The position numbers and the translations under genes were made by a program. A model generated the notes under the pieces. It saw only the letters and a program-made list of their open reading frames with translations. It had not been told where the DNA came from and did no database searches. From the NCBI RefSeq assembly GCF_013402915.1, contig NC_050721.1, positions 310,001-374,000 of the forward strand: DNA of 64,000 bases. The letters run 5' to 3'. This DNA comes from Zygotorulaspora mrakii. Lineage: Eukaryota; Ascomycota; Saccharomycetes; Saccharomycetales; Saccharomycetaceae. Shown piece after piece: positions 41,407-52,394 of this stretch (positions within the stretch are counted from its first letter, which is position 1; each line of letters starts with the position of its first letter).

Positions 41407-42729
41407 ATGAATTCCCTGTTTTTGCAGTATCAATTTGGGAATATTCACGATGGTGCACTGCAAAGATTAGCAAGAAAGTCAGAATTCGAGAGACTTTTAG
41501 AGTCAGCGACTCCAAATTGCTACAAATATGCTAGGGGCAAAAAAGATGTCAGCGGTATAAGTTGTCTTGAAATGGACGACACAACCGGACAGTTCCTCTT
41601 GAGTTGCGGCACGGATGGTTCTGTTAGTGTGTGGTCATTGGATGAGAAATTAGACACTGTTAATAATGAGCTTTACAGTAAAAGAATAAATTACAATGCT
41701 AAAAGTATAGGCACTGAAGAATTATCACCTTCGAAAAAACGTGCAAAAACTTCGTCACCAGCGCCAAGAATGGTTCACAGCTTCGAAACACGGCAAAGCA
41801 AATTCAGAATGTATCGACAGTCTTCAGATCTAAATAAACTTGCAGAGCAAGAAACAGAGGACAACAGCATCAGTGAGGGCCATCGATTCCGAATAGCAAG
41901 CGCAAAATGGTATTCTATAGACAACGGAATGTTTTTCACAGGCTCCAACGACTGCAGAGTTAAAATATGGGACACTAACTCCTTTGAACCGGTACAGGAA
42001 GTCAATTTAGACTATCGAATAAATCAAATAGACACAGACAACGAAGGAACGTATATTGTGGCTGCAACTGAGGACTATTTCCCACGTATCATTGATCTCA
42101 AGAATATAGTAAGCTCCGGAATCACTAATTTATCTTCGCAGGACATGAATCATGAAATTCTTTGCTGCAAATTCAACCCTGTAAAGACACACATCGTTAG
42201 CACGGGTGACTCTCAAGGTAATATAAAACTATGGGACCTTAGAATGAGGAATAGGTTACTGCTAGAATTGCGCCAGCGCGACTCCAGAAGGGCACATTTG
42301 AAGAGTTGCAACGACCTGTGTTGGAATGCCGGAGGCACCGAACTGGCATCAACGGGAAATGATGGGAAGTGTTACATTTGGTCGCCTTTCACCACTCCCA
42401 TTTCTTCCAGACAGATTGGACCCATGGATCTTATGCGAAATAACAGTAAAAAAAGGACTTCTCAACGTCTACTGCGTTTTGAAGACTATCTGCTATGTAA
42501 TACGGACTACGGAGAGATTCAAGTTTTCGAAACGGCTGAAGGAAAGCTGTGCAATAAGATTGATTATCCAGTTTCTCAACTACCAAGTAAATCCGACGCT
42601 GCGCGGTTCTCCGGCATGGCGATGCAGTCTTCCTTAGCAAATTCGAGAGGTATACGACTCTATTTGGGTACAACGGCTGCAAATAGCAACGGTATGGAGA
42701 ATAGTGCCTGCCTTTGCGAGTATATGTAA
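41407..42729 (+). CDS. RAD28: WD40 protein Rad28 (CSA/ERCC8 homolog)
   Basis: Rad28 is the yeast homolog of the Cockayne syndrome A protein, a WD40 substrate receptor related to transcription-coupled repair (mild or no phenotype in yeast). The 440 residues contain about seven WD repeats, for example GQFLLSCGTDGSVSVWSLD, GMFFTGSNDCRVKIWDTN, THIVSTGDSQGNIKLWDLR and TELASTGNDGKCYIWSP. The N-terminal LQYQFGNIHDGALQRL is typical. It is shorter than the S. cerevisiae protein (506) mainly in low-complexity inserts. Neighbour order MIX14-RAD28-REG1 agrees with YDR031W-YDR030C-YDR028C. Confidence 0.92.
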   Translation: MNSLFLQYQFGNIHDGALQRLARKSEFERLLESATPNCYKYARGKKDVSGISCLEMDDTTGQFLLSCGTDGSVSVWSLDEKLDTVNNELYSKRINYNAKSIGTEELSPSKKRAKTSSPAPRMVHSFETRQSKFRMYRQSSDLNKLAEQETEDNSISEGHRFRIASAKWYSIDNGMFFTGSNDCRVKIWDTNSFEPVQEVNLDYRINQIDTDNEGTYIVAATEDYFPRIIDLKNIVSSGITNLSSQDMNHEILCCKFNPVKTHIVSTGDSQGNIKLWDLRMRNRLLLELRQRDSRRAHLKSCNDLCWNAGGTELASTGNDGKCYIWSPFTTPISSRQIGPMDLMRNNSKKRTSQRLLRFEDYLLCNTDYGEIQVFETAEGKLCNKIDYPVSQLPSKSDAARFSGMAMQSSLANSRGIRLYLGTTAANSNGMENSACLCEYM

Positions 42730-43406
42730 TCGAAGTAGTTTCTTGAACTGTGTAGTATATAATGAACATCCTTATTACCCTCCTCCACACCCTTCGGAAT
42801 AATATCAAGGCGAAATTGGCAGGATGCACGATGGCGCCTGCATAGGTAAACGAGTTAAAAAAACTAGGATTGTTGTACCCCTTCCGAGTGACAACAAATA
42901 GATTCATACATTGGAATTGACAGTTATTCTGCACGCTGTAGGTTGTTTGAAAGTGAAGATTATTACCATACGTGTACAACACAAGGTCTGTTTGTGGGTA
43001 AGCAGGTTGTTAATCTTTCAGTATCCAAATCGCTTAGGAGATAGCTCGTGGGGAAAGTTTTGCTGAGCAAAAGGGAAAGCCCCCACTGAATATATACTTA
43101 TCGTGCGCAACATACTATATCTGGCCATAATCGAGAGGAGGCGAGCCACTGTAGCATCTTTTGATCCGGTACAGTAACTTTTGTTTGCTGGTGACCGTTT
43201 GACGGCATAAGCAGAAGTGGTACAGATTTCAAAAACAAGAAAGGATAGGATTTGTATAAAACAGGAAATACAGTTGCTCTTATCAAAGGTGTCAAGAGGA
43301 GTTGAAGAGAAGAGAATCGCATTTTCTCATTCTATTCAGAAGGCAGAACATTGTGGGCGTGAGTTTGTGTGTAAGGTTTTGCCTCTGCTTTGATTAATAC
43401 TATATT
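42730..43406. other. Intergenic; REG1 promoter
   Basis: 677 bp between RAD28 and REG1, which are in tandem. Antisense frames running into RAD28 are chance frames. I see no RNA gene or strong factor site. Confidence 0.5.
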
Positions 43407-46400
43407 ATGGCTAGCAATCTCGCAGCTTATTTTGCTGAACAGAGTCAAAAGCAGCAAAGCTCTAAGTTGAATAATTCAACAGACAAGAAAGATGGCGGCA
43501 CAGACGATATGGGACCGAGTACGTCTATGGCAGTAGAGGCAGCAGACGATGATAGCTTTGAAAGATCCACATACAACCTGAAGAGAACAAGGTCGATGGG
43601 ACTTCTAGATGATTATATTGATCCCACAAAGAAACTACTGGGTAAAACGGACAATGAGGTAAATAAAAAGAATGATAGCACAAACGCGGCAACTAATGAC
43701 AATGACGAAGACAATGATAATGGCAAAGGTAAAGGTAAAGCCAAAGATATTAATGGCAAAGGTAAAAGCAAAGACAAAGATAACGAGAAGTACAAAGGCA
43801 AAGACAAAGACGAACACAAGTATGATGATACCCATGGTGTCGAAAATAAGGATACCGACAAGTTTCTTGAGAAAAACAATAGCAAATATGAATACGAAGA
43901 TGATTACAACTCAGATAGCAACAGTTTAGACAGTGAAGAGAGTGATGAGAGCGATAACGAAAGTGAAGATGACAGGTATGACTACGGTAACGATGAGGAT
44001 TATCAAGATGACGGTTTGCAAAGGTATGAAAGCTATAGTAGGCAAGATTCTTCATCATCATCAGTGTCACCACCTCCTGCGGATAATGACAATTTTCTCA
44101 TGCCGCAAGATGACAACGATCTTTTTGAAGAACCAGAAAGGCATGTTGATTATCTATCTCATGATTGGAATGAATCAGAAATATCAAGTTCCTGGAAATA
44201 TATCATACTGAAAAAAAAGAAAAAAAATGAAGATCTAGTTAATGCTGCAAGGCTGGAGAATGCATCCTGGAGAACATGGGCAAAAGCAAGAAATCATTTG
44301 AAAACCGTTTCACCAGAGGTTGTTAATTGGTCAAAGGATTCAGACGTTACGTGGTTGTATGGTCCTATTATTCGTGGAACCGATAACGGCGCCGGTGAAT
44401 ACGTTGAGATAGGATATGGTTCTGATGATGAAACATCGAAGAGATTAACTACTAAAAAATCTAGAAAAAAAAAATCGAAGTCTTCTAACTCGTCGTCATC
44501 CTCTTCTACTGCATCTGCAACACCAAAGCCAATTTTAAAAAAAAGAAGTGTTACCGAGATCATCAAAGAGAATTCTCTTTGGAAATTGAATGAAGCAAGG
44601 AAACATATCAATGACTTAAGGTATGCTTCTACAAGGCACATGCGTGATGATTACGATGATTACGATGCATTAGCAGCAAAGGTTAATGCACAGTACTATC
44701 AAACCCCCAATAAAGATCAAGATTCAAATGAATATAAACAAAATATGGAACGTTCGCAAATTATTGATGTCAAGTCTGGAAAAATTACAGCTGATAGCGA
44801 CGTACCGAAGAATGATTCAAGCAACGCTTTGCATCAGATCACTTCTCGGGATCCATCAATAAGAGGTTCAGATCATTTTGAAAATGAAAATCAAGCAAAA
44901 GAAGACACAGCACCGTCAGGTATATTAAACTCGCCAAATCATAGTAAAGATGTATCTAATAGTGGAAAGATACAAAAAGATAGGCATATCCATTTCAACG
45001 ATCGTGTTGAACAGTGCATGGCCATTGGGCGTACGTTTTCAAATAGCGATTCAAGTGATGATGAAGATTATGGTGAAAACACGTATGCTGCTCAACAAAA
45101 TGGTACAGGTACTTTTTTTAGCTCGGACGATCAATTGAGATCAGGTGCTGCAGCTCACGTCGAAGATAGATCAGCATCCTCCTCTGATAACGATCAAGAC
45201 GAAGATGATGATGAAGATGATAATGCAGGCCTGTTTATCAATCCTACTATGAGTAGAAGAGCCGATTCCAATGCACACTACTCAGCAACCGATACTTCAT
45301 CACAAAGTTCTGCTCAATCAAAACTAGGACTAGACCCAATAATTAAACTTCTTCCCGCAACAACCTTGAATTACGGCTCTGATGATGAAGCATCAGATAA
45401 CAGTGACTTCAATGGCAGTTATGGTAATGCTATATCGCATAATGTTAATACCTACAGAGGTTATGATTACATGTACGATTATAATTCCGTTTATACGGGT
45501 GACACCTCCAATTTCCTCCCAGTCGATAATTGTGACGTAGTCGATCTCCCAGAAGGACTGAACCTACACAGTGCTATGGCTTCTGACACTGCATCCAATT
45601 ACGAACTGAATCACTCTATATCCTCAACAAATGGAAGTGGGCTTTCTGGCCAGTCAACTTCTCATAACAGAGATTCGATGTATCATGATACAGATAGTGA
45701 TTCATTGAACAGTGGAGACGAGTTCATTGAAAATTCCGTGGAAAAAAGCAGTGATGATGACAATTATGATGATGGTGATGATAATGATGGTGACGAGAAA
45801 CCAGCTGATGATTCTGCTGTCCACCAGGAAGAAAAAGATGGTCGTTCTGATCAGGCTAAAGATAAGGAAGATGACAGTAACTCATTGAAGAGAACAGTCT
45901 CATTCGGGAAAAATAATTCTTGTTCTGCAAAAGATTTACGAAAGCAGCCATCTAACACATCGTTGAAGCCTCCTACGACTAGAAGTTTTATTTCTGGCCA
46001 ACCTCTTGTTACTTCAAATAATTCCAAAAGCTCACCCAGTCATTCAAATGAGACTTCAAGACCAAAGATCTCCTCAGTTCACTCATCATCGTCCTCAACA
46101 TCATCAAGACCGCGCTTTGTGAAGCGTAACTCTTCATCCTCGAACTTTATATTTCTATCTGACAGCGATGACAGTAATGACGAGGACGACGGTAATGAGT
46201 CCTTAGAGGAGAATCAAGTTTCAGATTATGACTCCTCACTGCGATACAATAAGCTGCCAAATTCGGATGAAGTTACTCATATAAGCTCTTCGTTACCAGC
46301 GTTGAAGGACAATTCCAAAAACGCAGCTCCTCAAAGCACAACTATAAAACCGGCTTTAGATTCTAATGCTCCATCTACATCTCCCTTATCTTCTGACTTA

Positions 46401-46766
46401 TCGAAGATTATAAGAATCAAGAATTCATCTTCTCCTCCCGAGGCAAAATCCAGTGACGTCGCCATATCTGGTAGCTTTTCGCCTCTATATGATTCAGTCA
46501 AGTCAATTACAGCCAAAAAAGGCATATTGAACAAAGGAAACGCGACGGATTTGCATGAGATGAACAAAAACCTTGAAGATTATCACATCGATGAGAATTC
46601 GAACGAGAGGTCTCCTGCCAATGTAAATACGAATCAAGGCTCGACTGAAAGTGTGCACAAGATGATGCAAAATGCCAGAGATATCGCACAAAAATATCTG
46701 CATTCATGGAAAAAAGTGGATGGAAAGCAAGAAGATACCAGAAAGGACGTTCTAAATCATCGTTAA
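43407..46766 (+). CDS. REG1: PP1 (Glc7) regulatory subunit Reg1
   Basis: Reg1 directs the Glc7 phosphatase to Snf1 kinase and is central to glucose repression. The 1119-residue protein is largely disordered, rich in Ser, Asp and Asn. The PP1-docking motif RHIHF is at 526-530 within IHFNDRVEQCMAIGR. The family core SWKYIILKKKKKNEDLVNAARLEN lies near 265-290 and KPILKKRSVTEIIKENSLWKLNEARKHI near 372-400. A lysine-rich GKGKAKD/KDKDKE tract (about 105-142) is a local expansion. Pre-duplication co-ortholog of REG1 (YDR028C) and REG2 (YBR050C); length points to REG1. Confidence 0.94.
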   Translation: MASNLAAYFAEQSQKQQSSKLNNSTDKKDGGTDDMGPSTSMAVEAADDDSFERSTYNLKRTRSMGLLDDYIDPTKKLLGKTDNEVNKKNDSTNAATNDNDEDNDNGKGKGKAKDINGKGKSKDKDNEKYKGKDKDEHKYDDTHGVENKDTDKFLEKNNSKYEYEDDYNSDSNSLDSEESDESDNESEDDRYDYGNDEDYQDDGLQRYESYSRQDSSSSSVSPPPADNDNFLMPQDDNDLFEEPERHVDYLSHDWNESEISSSWKYIILKKKKKNEDLVNAARLENASWRTWAKARNHLKTVSPEVVNWSKDSDVTWLYGPIIRGTDNGAGEYVEIGYGSDDETSKRLTTKKSRKKKSKSSNSSSSSSTASATPKPILKKRSVTEIIKENSLWKLNEARKHINDLRYASTRHMRDDYDDYDALAAKVNAQYYQTPNKDQDSNEYKQNMERSQIIDVKSGKITADSDVPKNDSSNALHQITSRDPSIRGSDHFENENQAKEDTAPSGILNSPNHSKDVSNSGKIQKDRHIHFNDRVEQCMAIGRTFSNSDSSDDEDYGENTYAAQQNGTGTFFSSDDQLRSGAAAHVEDRSASSSDNDQDEDDDEDDNAGLFINPTMSRRADSNAHYSATDTSSQSSAQSKLGLDPIIKLLPATTLNYGSDDEASDNSDFNGSYGNAISHNVNTYRGYDYMYDYNSVYTGDTSNFLPVDNCDVVDLPEGLNLHSAMASDTASNYELNHSISSTNGSGLSGQSTSHNRDSMYHDTDSDSLNSGDEFIENSVEKSSDDDNYDDGDDNDGDEKPADDSAVHQEEKDGRSDQAKDKEDDSNSLKRTVSFGKNNSCSAKDLRKQPSNTSLKPPTTRSFISGQPLVTSNNSKSSPSHSNETSRPKISSVHSSSSSTSSRPRFVKRNSSSSNFIFLSDSDDSNDEDDGNESLEENQVSDYDSSLRYNKLPNSDEVTHISSSLPALKDNSKNAAPQSTTIKPALDSNAPSTSPLSSDLSKIIRIKNSSSPPEAKSSDVAISGSFSPLYDSVKSITAKKGILNKGNATDLHEMNKNLEDYHIDENSNERSPANVNTNQGSTESVHKMMQNARDIAQKYLHSWKKVDGKQEDTRKDVLNHR

Positions 46767-47165
46767 CCCTCTCATTATATCAGCCGGTGTTCAGTTTCAT
46801 ATATATTTAACTGATCCTATTTCATGATTATTACAAATCTTCATTCCTACTATTAAACTACATAAAACAAAAATAACGAATTAGCAATTTATGGAGCCTG
46901 TGTTGTCGTTTGGCTCATTTCAAATTATATAATTGTAGAAAACATAACCGAATATTCCGCACTACTTCTGAATTGTTTAGTTTACGTTTTTCTTGCAACG
47001 ATAGAGTAGAATTCGTGTGCAATGACTCCTCAAACTGAACTGTGCGAAACTACGAAATGTAAGTTGATGAATAACAGATACTAGACTGTCACAGCCACCT
47101 GGATTCGTCATCATCTGCCATAGCATCAAATTTATACGATTCTGCATATCAATTGCATAGCCACC
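46767..47165. other. Intergenic; VPS54 promoter
   Basis: 399-bp AT-rich spacer between two tandem genes. No RNA gene or clear factor site seen. Confidence 0.55.
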
Positions 47166-49949
47166 ATGTATAAAAATGGAACCGAGGGCGGCGGAACAAA
47201 TGAAAGCGGTTCCTTAAAAGGTCGGCTAAGTGAGGTACCCTTCGATTCGACACCTAAAATTGTTGTGCCTGACACACCGACAAAGTCAATGGAAAGTCCA
47301 TCAATTGGCGATAATACATCTCTCAATGATGATCTGGCCAGTATTGCGGGTAGCCGACTACCAAACTCTTCCCGGATGAGTATTGATTCATATTCTTTGA
47401 GGCCTAGTTTCGAGTCTTCTGTAGCCGGAAGGCATAATAGATCCTTCGGATTCGATAATGAAAATCATAGTGGGTCAGTGGAATATTCTCCCCTAGGAAA
47501 TAACTCCATTTTTGAGATTGTTATGAATACCAGAAGAAAAAATTGGTTGTCGTATCCAACCGTAAATGATATTCCACCAGTTGTACTTTCAAGTAACTCA
47601 CTTGATTCTTCCTGGAAGACTGTAGTTCACAAGTACGTCAATGATATCAAGTATGAATCGTCAGTATACGAAAGTACGAATAATTTAAAGAGCATGACAA
47701 GAATGGAACAGCTAAAACAGCTAGAGAGATATGATAGTACTGCATTGGACTCTGCAAATGGTGAGTCTAATTCAGAAAACGATCCAGATCTTGAAGTTAA
47801 GGAAGGTATCAAAGAATTAGAAGAAGTCCCGTCTTTTTACTTCGAAAAAGATTTTCAATTAGATAATGCTCGTACGTTTCACCGAGTTCTAGAGGAAATA
47901 GATTTGCATTTAAACAAATTTACATTAGAAGATCAGACTCAGAGGGAAGAGGCATATGTGGAGTTTAAGGAGAAATTAAATTATTATCTAGATGCTGTGG
48001 AAGGGCTCTTAGTAGGGGAAATATCAAAATCGTCGCATAAATTTTTCCATGCATTACGGGATGTTGACTCAATACAGCAGAAAGCTAAATGTACAGTAAG
48101 TGAAATTGATCGATTATCCAAAACCATTGAATATATAGATAGTGAGAAAATCCAGAAGAGGGTTGCGAACTTGCGAAAAATTTTCAAGAGAAAGAGTTTG
48201 CAACGATTGGAGCAGGGATTGTTGCAAGTGAAGCAGGTTTTGATAAGGACTGAAGAGTGTAAGATTTTGTATGAAAATGAAAAGTATGATGAATGTCTGG
48301 ACCTTATTCACTCCATCGACTGCTTGATTAAGGGTGACGATTCCAAAGATGAAACGCTTCAAAGTTGGGTGAGTGACTGGCCATATAAGCTTATTGAGCT
48401 GAAATCCGTACCCGCCCTAACAGAAACAAGAGAATATTTGACTAACATGAGAATTGAGATTGGCGGTAAATATTCGCTCAAATTTTGTGAAATATTATTG
48501 AGAGACCTACGACATTATTGTTCTTCGGTGACTGCAAATGAGACGCTAAGCAGATTACAAAATATGACAAGAGAAAAAAAGTTTTTAGAACTAGATTCCG
48601 AACTTATATCTTCTGTCGCTTCATTGATACATCAGCTTTGTAGGTGTGATGAACTTGCGAGCTCCTTCAATTTATATCAAGACAAGTTCACAGCCGAAGT
48701 TAAATCAATAATAAAAAAGTATCTACCTCAGGAACGTAATCAAGCTAGCTCAGATAGTCAATTCTCAGTTGGGTCATCGCAGCCAACTGGTAGTAGTGGC
48801 TCGAAAATTTCACGATTGATCAAGGAGCAGACCCCAGCAGAGTTTCAAGGGATGTTGGTCAACACTTTTACGAATTCCAGTGAAGTATTAAGAAGATTAT
48901 ATAGGCACCAAAAACTGTTGCTGGACGTGTCACTTAATGAAATTACCATTAATGGACAAGGTAGTCCTTTGTCTAGCGAACACGACATGATATCACAACT
49001 CGATATTCGCACCGAAATTAACGAGGCCATTAGGATTATTCAACTTCGCATGGGTAAGATCATTGCTGTTAGGAGGGATCTAACGTCTTCGTTGAGGTTT
49101 GATCATTTTTTGAAACTGTACTCAATATGCGTCCTTTTCATTCAGGAATGTGAAGCAATAAGTGGTGAGTTCCTAACCAAATACCTCAGCGATATATTAG
49201 CGGGGCAGATAAAAAACTACAACATATCGCAGAGAAATAGAAAAATCAAAAACATACAGAAGAAGCTCGAATGCGAGAAATGGATGCCGTCCATTGTTCA
49301 TTCATCGGTCCAGAAAGATGTCAATGATATTGTATCCAGCATGGATTTAGATCCCTTGGACTGGATCAAGTACTCCGATCTGATAACTCGAGAAACAGAT
49401 GAAGAGCCGGTAAAAGACCATACGAAAGTTGAAAGTAAGACTGAAGGCGAACAAAACGAACAAAACGAAAATAACGAAAATAATGTTACTAGCGGCGACG
49501 TTAGTAACGGTGATAGGGCCAATTTAGGTCACAGAAAATCGGTTGTCGTTGGCGATAAAACTTTTGTCGCGAGCGATTCGCTACTCTCTACTATTGGTGT
49601 CATAAAGGAAACTCTCATTCTGTCAACCAACTTACCCGTCATGTACCTTTCGGATTTTGAGAAAATGGCATATGATATCCTCAAGAATTTCAACGATTTT
49701 GCAATGGCAACGGCGACACAAAATGGAAGACCCCTATCAAAGTCTGGCAAAAATCTCTCCATCATGGGCGAATCGCTCGATTGTCTGGCGGAATTTGTAC
49801 TGATTGTTCAAAAATTCTACCGAAGACTGTCAAGCTTCAGCAGAGACTTTGTCCTGCTGGATCAAACCAGCTATACACTGCTTTCCCAGCAATACCAATC
49901 CTCTACGGAGAGCATATATCTCGCAAACGCACCACCGCCGCCCGTATAA
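47166..49949 (+). CDS. VPS54: GARP tethering complex subunit Vps54
   Basis: Vps54 is a subunit of the Golgi-associated retrograde protein complex (Vps51-54), which tethers endosome-derived vesicles at the late Golgi. The 927-residue product has a Ser/Thr-rich disordered N-terminus (1-110), NTRRKNWLSYPTVNDIPPV, a coiled-coil region (about 240-400) containing SSHKFFHALRDVDSIQQKA, and the conserved C-terminal domain ending near TTLLSQQY-type sequence. An ENEQNENN repeat interrupts it around 760-775. The ATG is preceded by gccacc, an unusually strong context. Synteny matches YDR027C. Confidence 0.93.
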   Translation: MYKNGTEGGGTNESGSLKGRLSEVPFDSTPKIVVPDTPTKSMESPSIGDNTSLNDDLASIAGSRLPNSSRMSIDSYSLRPSFESSVAGRHNRSFGFDNENHSGSVEYSPLGNNSIFEIVMNTRRKNWLSYPTVNDIPPVVLSSNSLDSSWKTVVHKYVNDIKYESSVYESTNNLKSMTRMEQLKQLERYDSTALDSANGESNSENDPDLEVKEGIKELEEVPSFYFEKDFQLDNARTFHRVLEEIDLHLNKFTLEDQTQREEAYVEFKEKLNYYLDAVEGLLVGEISKSSHKFFHALRDVDSIQQKAKCTVSEIDRLSKTIEYIDSEKIQKRVANLRKIFKRKSLQRLEQGLLQVKQVLIRTEECKILYENEKYDECLDLIHSIDCLIKGDDSKDETLQSWVSDWPYKLIELKSVPALTETREYLTNMRIEIGGKYSLKFCEILLRDLRHYCSSVTANETLSRLQNMTREKKFLELDSELISSVASLIHQLCRCDELASSFNLYQDKFTAEVKSIIKKYLPQERNQASSDSQFSVGSSQPTGSSGSKISRLIKEQTPAEFQGMLVNTFTNSSEVLRRLYRHQKLLLDVSLNEITINGQGSPLSSEHDMISQLDIRTEINEAIRIIQLRMGKIIAVRRDLTSSLRFDHFLKLYSICVLFIQECEAISGEFLTKYLSDILAGQIKNYNISQRNRKIKNIQKKLECEKWMPSIVHSSVQKDVNDIVSSMDLDPLDWIKYSDLITRETDEEPVKDHTKVESKTEGEQNEQNENNENNVTSGDVSNGDRANLGHRKSVVVGDKTFVASDSLLSTIGVIKETLILSTNLPVMYLSDFEKMAYDILKNFNDFAMATATQNGRPLSKSGKNLSIMGESLDCLAEFVLIVQKFYRRLSSFSRDFVLLDQTSYTLLSQQYQSSTESIYLANAPPPPV

Positions 49950-50480
49950 ACTTGATCGTCATCACATAGATCTATAGCATAACTGCATAATAATGAGTCA
50001 GCAAGCCATGCTGCCACAAATACTGTCAAAAAGACACTCCGGGGTACCTTCATTGATATATTCATCGGCATATCACAATTATATAATAAAGTCTGATTTC
50101 ACATAGAGGGCATGTGATGTGCACCGTCGCGGTTACCCTGCCTTTTGTCTTACTCTAAGATTTGTCCTTTTTGCTTCCAAAGCCGAAGGAAAGAAAACTT
50201 CAACACAATTTGCATTTATGAATAAGAAAGATGGGAAGTTATGAGGGTAACATTTCAGCGGAGCTTTGTTGATCAATTTGAAGGTATTATTAAAGGATAT
50301 CAAAGTTTCAGTTTACCCTGACAACACGATATATAAGGCATATTATATACTGCTGACATAGAAAGTGTTACGATTGCGGCTTAAATAATTCGTCGAGGTT
50401 GTTGTTAGTTGATTGCTTACCTTGTGCTGGTAGTGTGAGGTCGCTAGGTAAACAAGCGTTTGTGCAAGTGTTTTGCTGCG
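49950..50480. promoter_or_regulatory. REB1 promoter with two variant Reb1 sites
   Basis: The 531-bp interval contains two copies of TTACCCTG, with cores at 50133-50139 and 50313-50319, exactly 180 bp apart. They lie about 345 and 165 bp before the REB1 ATG. They differ from the consensus TTACCCG at the last base. S. cerevisiae REB1 is autoregulated through sites in its promoter, so these are candidate autoregulatory sites. No other gene is seen. Confidence 0.45.
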
Positions 50481-52394
50481 ATGCCAAGAGATCGAGTTAA
50501 GCATCGTTCCGATGAGGCATCCCATGAGGGAAACGGATCTAATCATGAATCCGTCGAAGAGGCTGTATTCAAATATGTTGGTGTGGGACTGCAAAATGAT
50601 GATGATGCGAAAGGTGGGAAATCCTACGATGGGCAGAAGGACGAGAATGATGAAGAGGTGAAAGTGCACAACGGCGATGGCGCTGAAGTTGGCGGTACTG
50701 CGGGCGGCGATGACGACGACAGTCATAATCAAGAGATGGATTGGCTATTCAGACATGCCCAGGAGGAAAGTACGACCTCGCCTGGGGGATCTAACCGCGA
50801 GCCACAATCAGTCGCATTGGCGGCTGTTGCTGCTGCTTATGCTTCTAGTGGGAAAAGGTCTCATGAGGAACGTCAAACCGATTCTGGAAATGGCTCTAGC
50901 AGTCGCCATGGAGACAGGTCCCACAAACATAAGAGTAAATCTAAGCACAAGAAGGCTAAATTGCAGTTAGCTGTTGATCCCGAGTTGGCGACTTTAGACG
51001 ATACAGATATTACTGAGCACGATCAATTAGTAAGGAAGGCGATCATTGATACCAATACAATTGCACAGCATCCAGACTTTCAACAGTATTTGAATACTGA
51101 ACATGATCCACATAGATTGAAAGATGGCTTAAAATCGAACGATAAGTCGTTGTCGCAGAGCAATGATGAAGATCACGAAGATGGTGTTGATGTTTCCAAG
51201 ACATCAGGAGACAGTGCAAATATGCTTGATCATCATCATCATAATGATGATGATGACCTTGATGATGTAACGAAACAGTATTCCGAATTACAAAAACAGG
51301 ATGGCATGGAAAATTCTACTTTAAAGTCCTTGCAAAAGAAAGATTATAGGGAAGTACTACCAAAAGTCATGTCTTCATCCGAGATAAGCGTCGATACGGA
51401 TGTTTCACATTTAATTCAATCCGCGGCATCCAAGGCATCCGAAATAATTGGCAGTACCGCGCAATCAAGTGGTAAATCATTTGATGGTGCAGAGGAAGCT
51501 GCCCTTGAACAATTCATTACTGAATATCAAACAATAAAAAATTTGGACAGACAACAGATATGTGAGAGAATTTGGAGTAATGAACGTCGCAAAGATGATT
51601 TTTGGAGTAATATATGTAAGGTTTTACCCTATAGAACAAGATCGTCCATTTACAAGCATGTGCGTCGAAAATATCATATCTTTGAGCAACGTGGTAAATG
51701 GACAGCTCAAGAAGATAGAGAATTGGCAAGATTATGTATTGAAAAAGAAGGTCAATGGTCTGAAATTGGTAAAGCTTTGGGAAGAATGCCAGAAGATTGT
51801 AGAGATCGTTGGAGAAATTATGTCAAATGTGGTTCGAATAGAGCCTCTAATAAATGGTCTTTGGAGGAAGAAGAATTGCTGAAAAGAGTGATTAGCGAAA
51901 TGCTAGATGAAGCGCAAAGATCGCATCACGCCAGGGAGGATATCGGTATTGATAGTGATGAAGATGATGAAGATGATGGCGAAAAGAAATTGGAGAACAA
52001 TGGCAATAAACCATCATTCAAGGATGCTATTAATTGGACGGTAGTTAGTGAACGCATGGGTGGTACCAGATCAAGAATTCAATGCCGTTACAAATGGAAC
52101 AAACTAGTCAAAAAGGAAGCGATCGCAAAGATTCAATCAATTGGTGAATCTGAGAAGCGTTGGATAATGGAAAAACTAAGAGACCTGGGATTTACAGAAG
52201 ATTCGCAAGTTGATTGGGAAGAATTGGCCACTTTGAAACCTGGACCAAAATGGACAGGTACAGAATTAAAATTATGTTATGAAAGAATGAGAAGCGGAGT
52301 TAGGTACCATAAACAAAAATCTATTAACGAAATCTCTAAAGAATTACTGGGGTTGCTAGATGGTACAATTCCTCTAGACTCAAAGCCAAATTGA
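50481..52394 (+). CDS. REB1: Myb-type general regulatory factor Reb1
   Basis: Reb1 binds TTACCCG, clears nucleosomes at promoters and terminates Pol I (and roadblocks Pol II) transcription. From the first ATG (the frame extends upstream only to a TTG) the product has 637 residues. The N-terminus NHESVEEAVFKYVGVGL is typical of Reb1. Acidic and His/Asp-rich low-complexity segments follow (DHHHHNDDDDLDD near 250). The Myb/SANT array begins near 400 (RGKWTAQEDRELARLC, RDRWRNYVKCG, NKWSLEEEELLKRV, CRYKWNKL). Pre-duplication co-ortholog of REB1 (YBR049C) and NSI1 (YDR026C). Confidence 0.95.
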   Translation: MPRDRVKHRSDEASHEGNGSNHESVEEAVFKYVGVGLQNDDDAKGGKSYDGQKDENDEEVKVHNGDGAEVGGTAGGDDDDSHNQEMDWLFRHAQEESTTSPGGSNREPQSVALAAVAAAYASSGKRSHEERQTDSGNGSSSRHGDRSHKHKSKSKHKKAKLQLAVDPELATLDDTDITEHDQLVRKAIIDTNTIAQHPDFQQYLNTEHDPHRLKDGLKSNDKSLSQSNDEDHEDGVDVSKTSGDSANMLDHHHHNDDDDLDDVTKQYSELQKQDGMENSTLKSLQKKDYREVLPKVMSSSEISVDTDVSHLIQSAASKASEIIGSTAQSSGKSFDGAEEAALEQFITEYQTIKNLDRQQICERIWSNERRKDDFWSNICKVLPYRTRSSIYKHVRRKYHIFEQRGKWTAQEDRELARLCIEKEGQWSEIGKALGRMPEDCRDRWRNYVKCGSNRASNKWSLEEEELLKRVISEMLDEAQRSHHAREDIGIDSDEDDEDDGEKKLENNGNKPSFKDAINWTVVSERMGGTRSRIQCRYKWNKLVKKEAIAKIQSIGESEKRWIMEKLRDLGFTEDSQVDWEELATLKPGPKWTGTELKLCYERMRSGVRYHKQKSINEISKELLGLLDGTIPLDSKPN

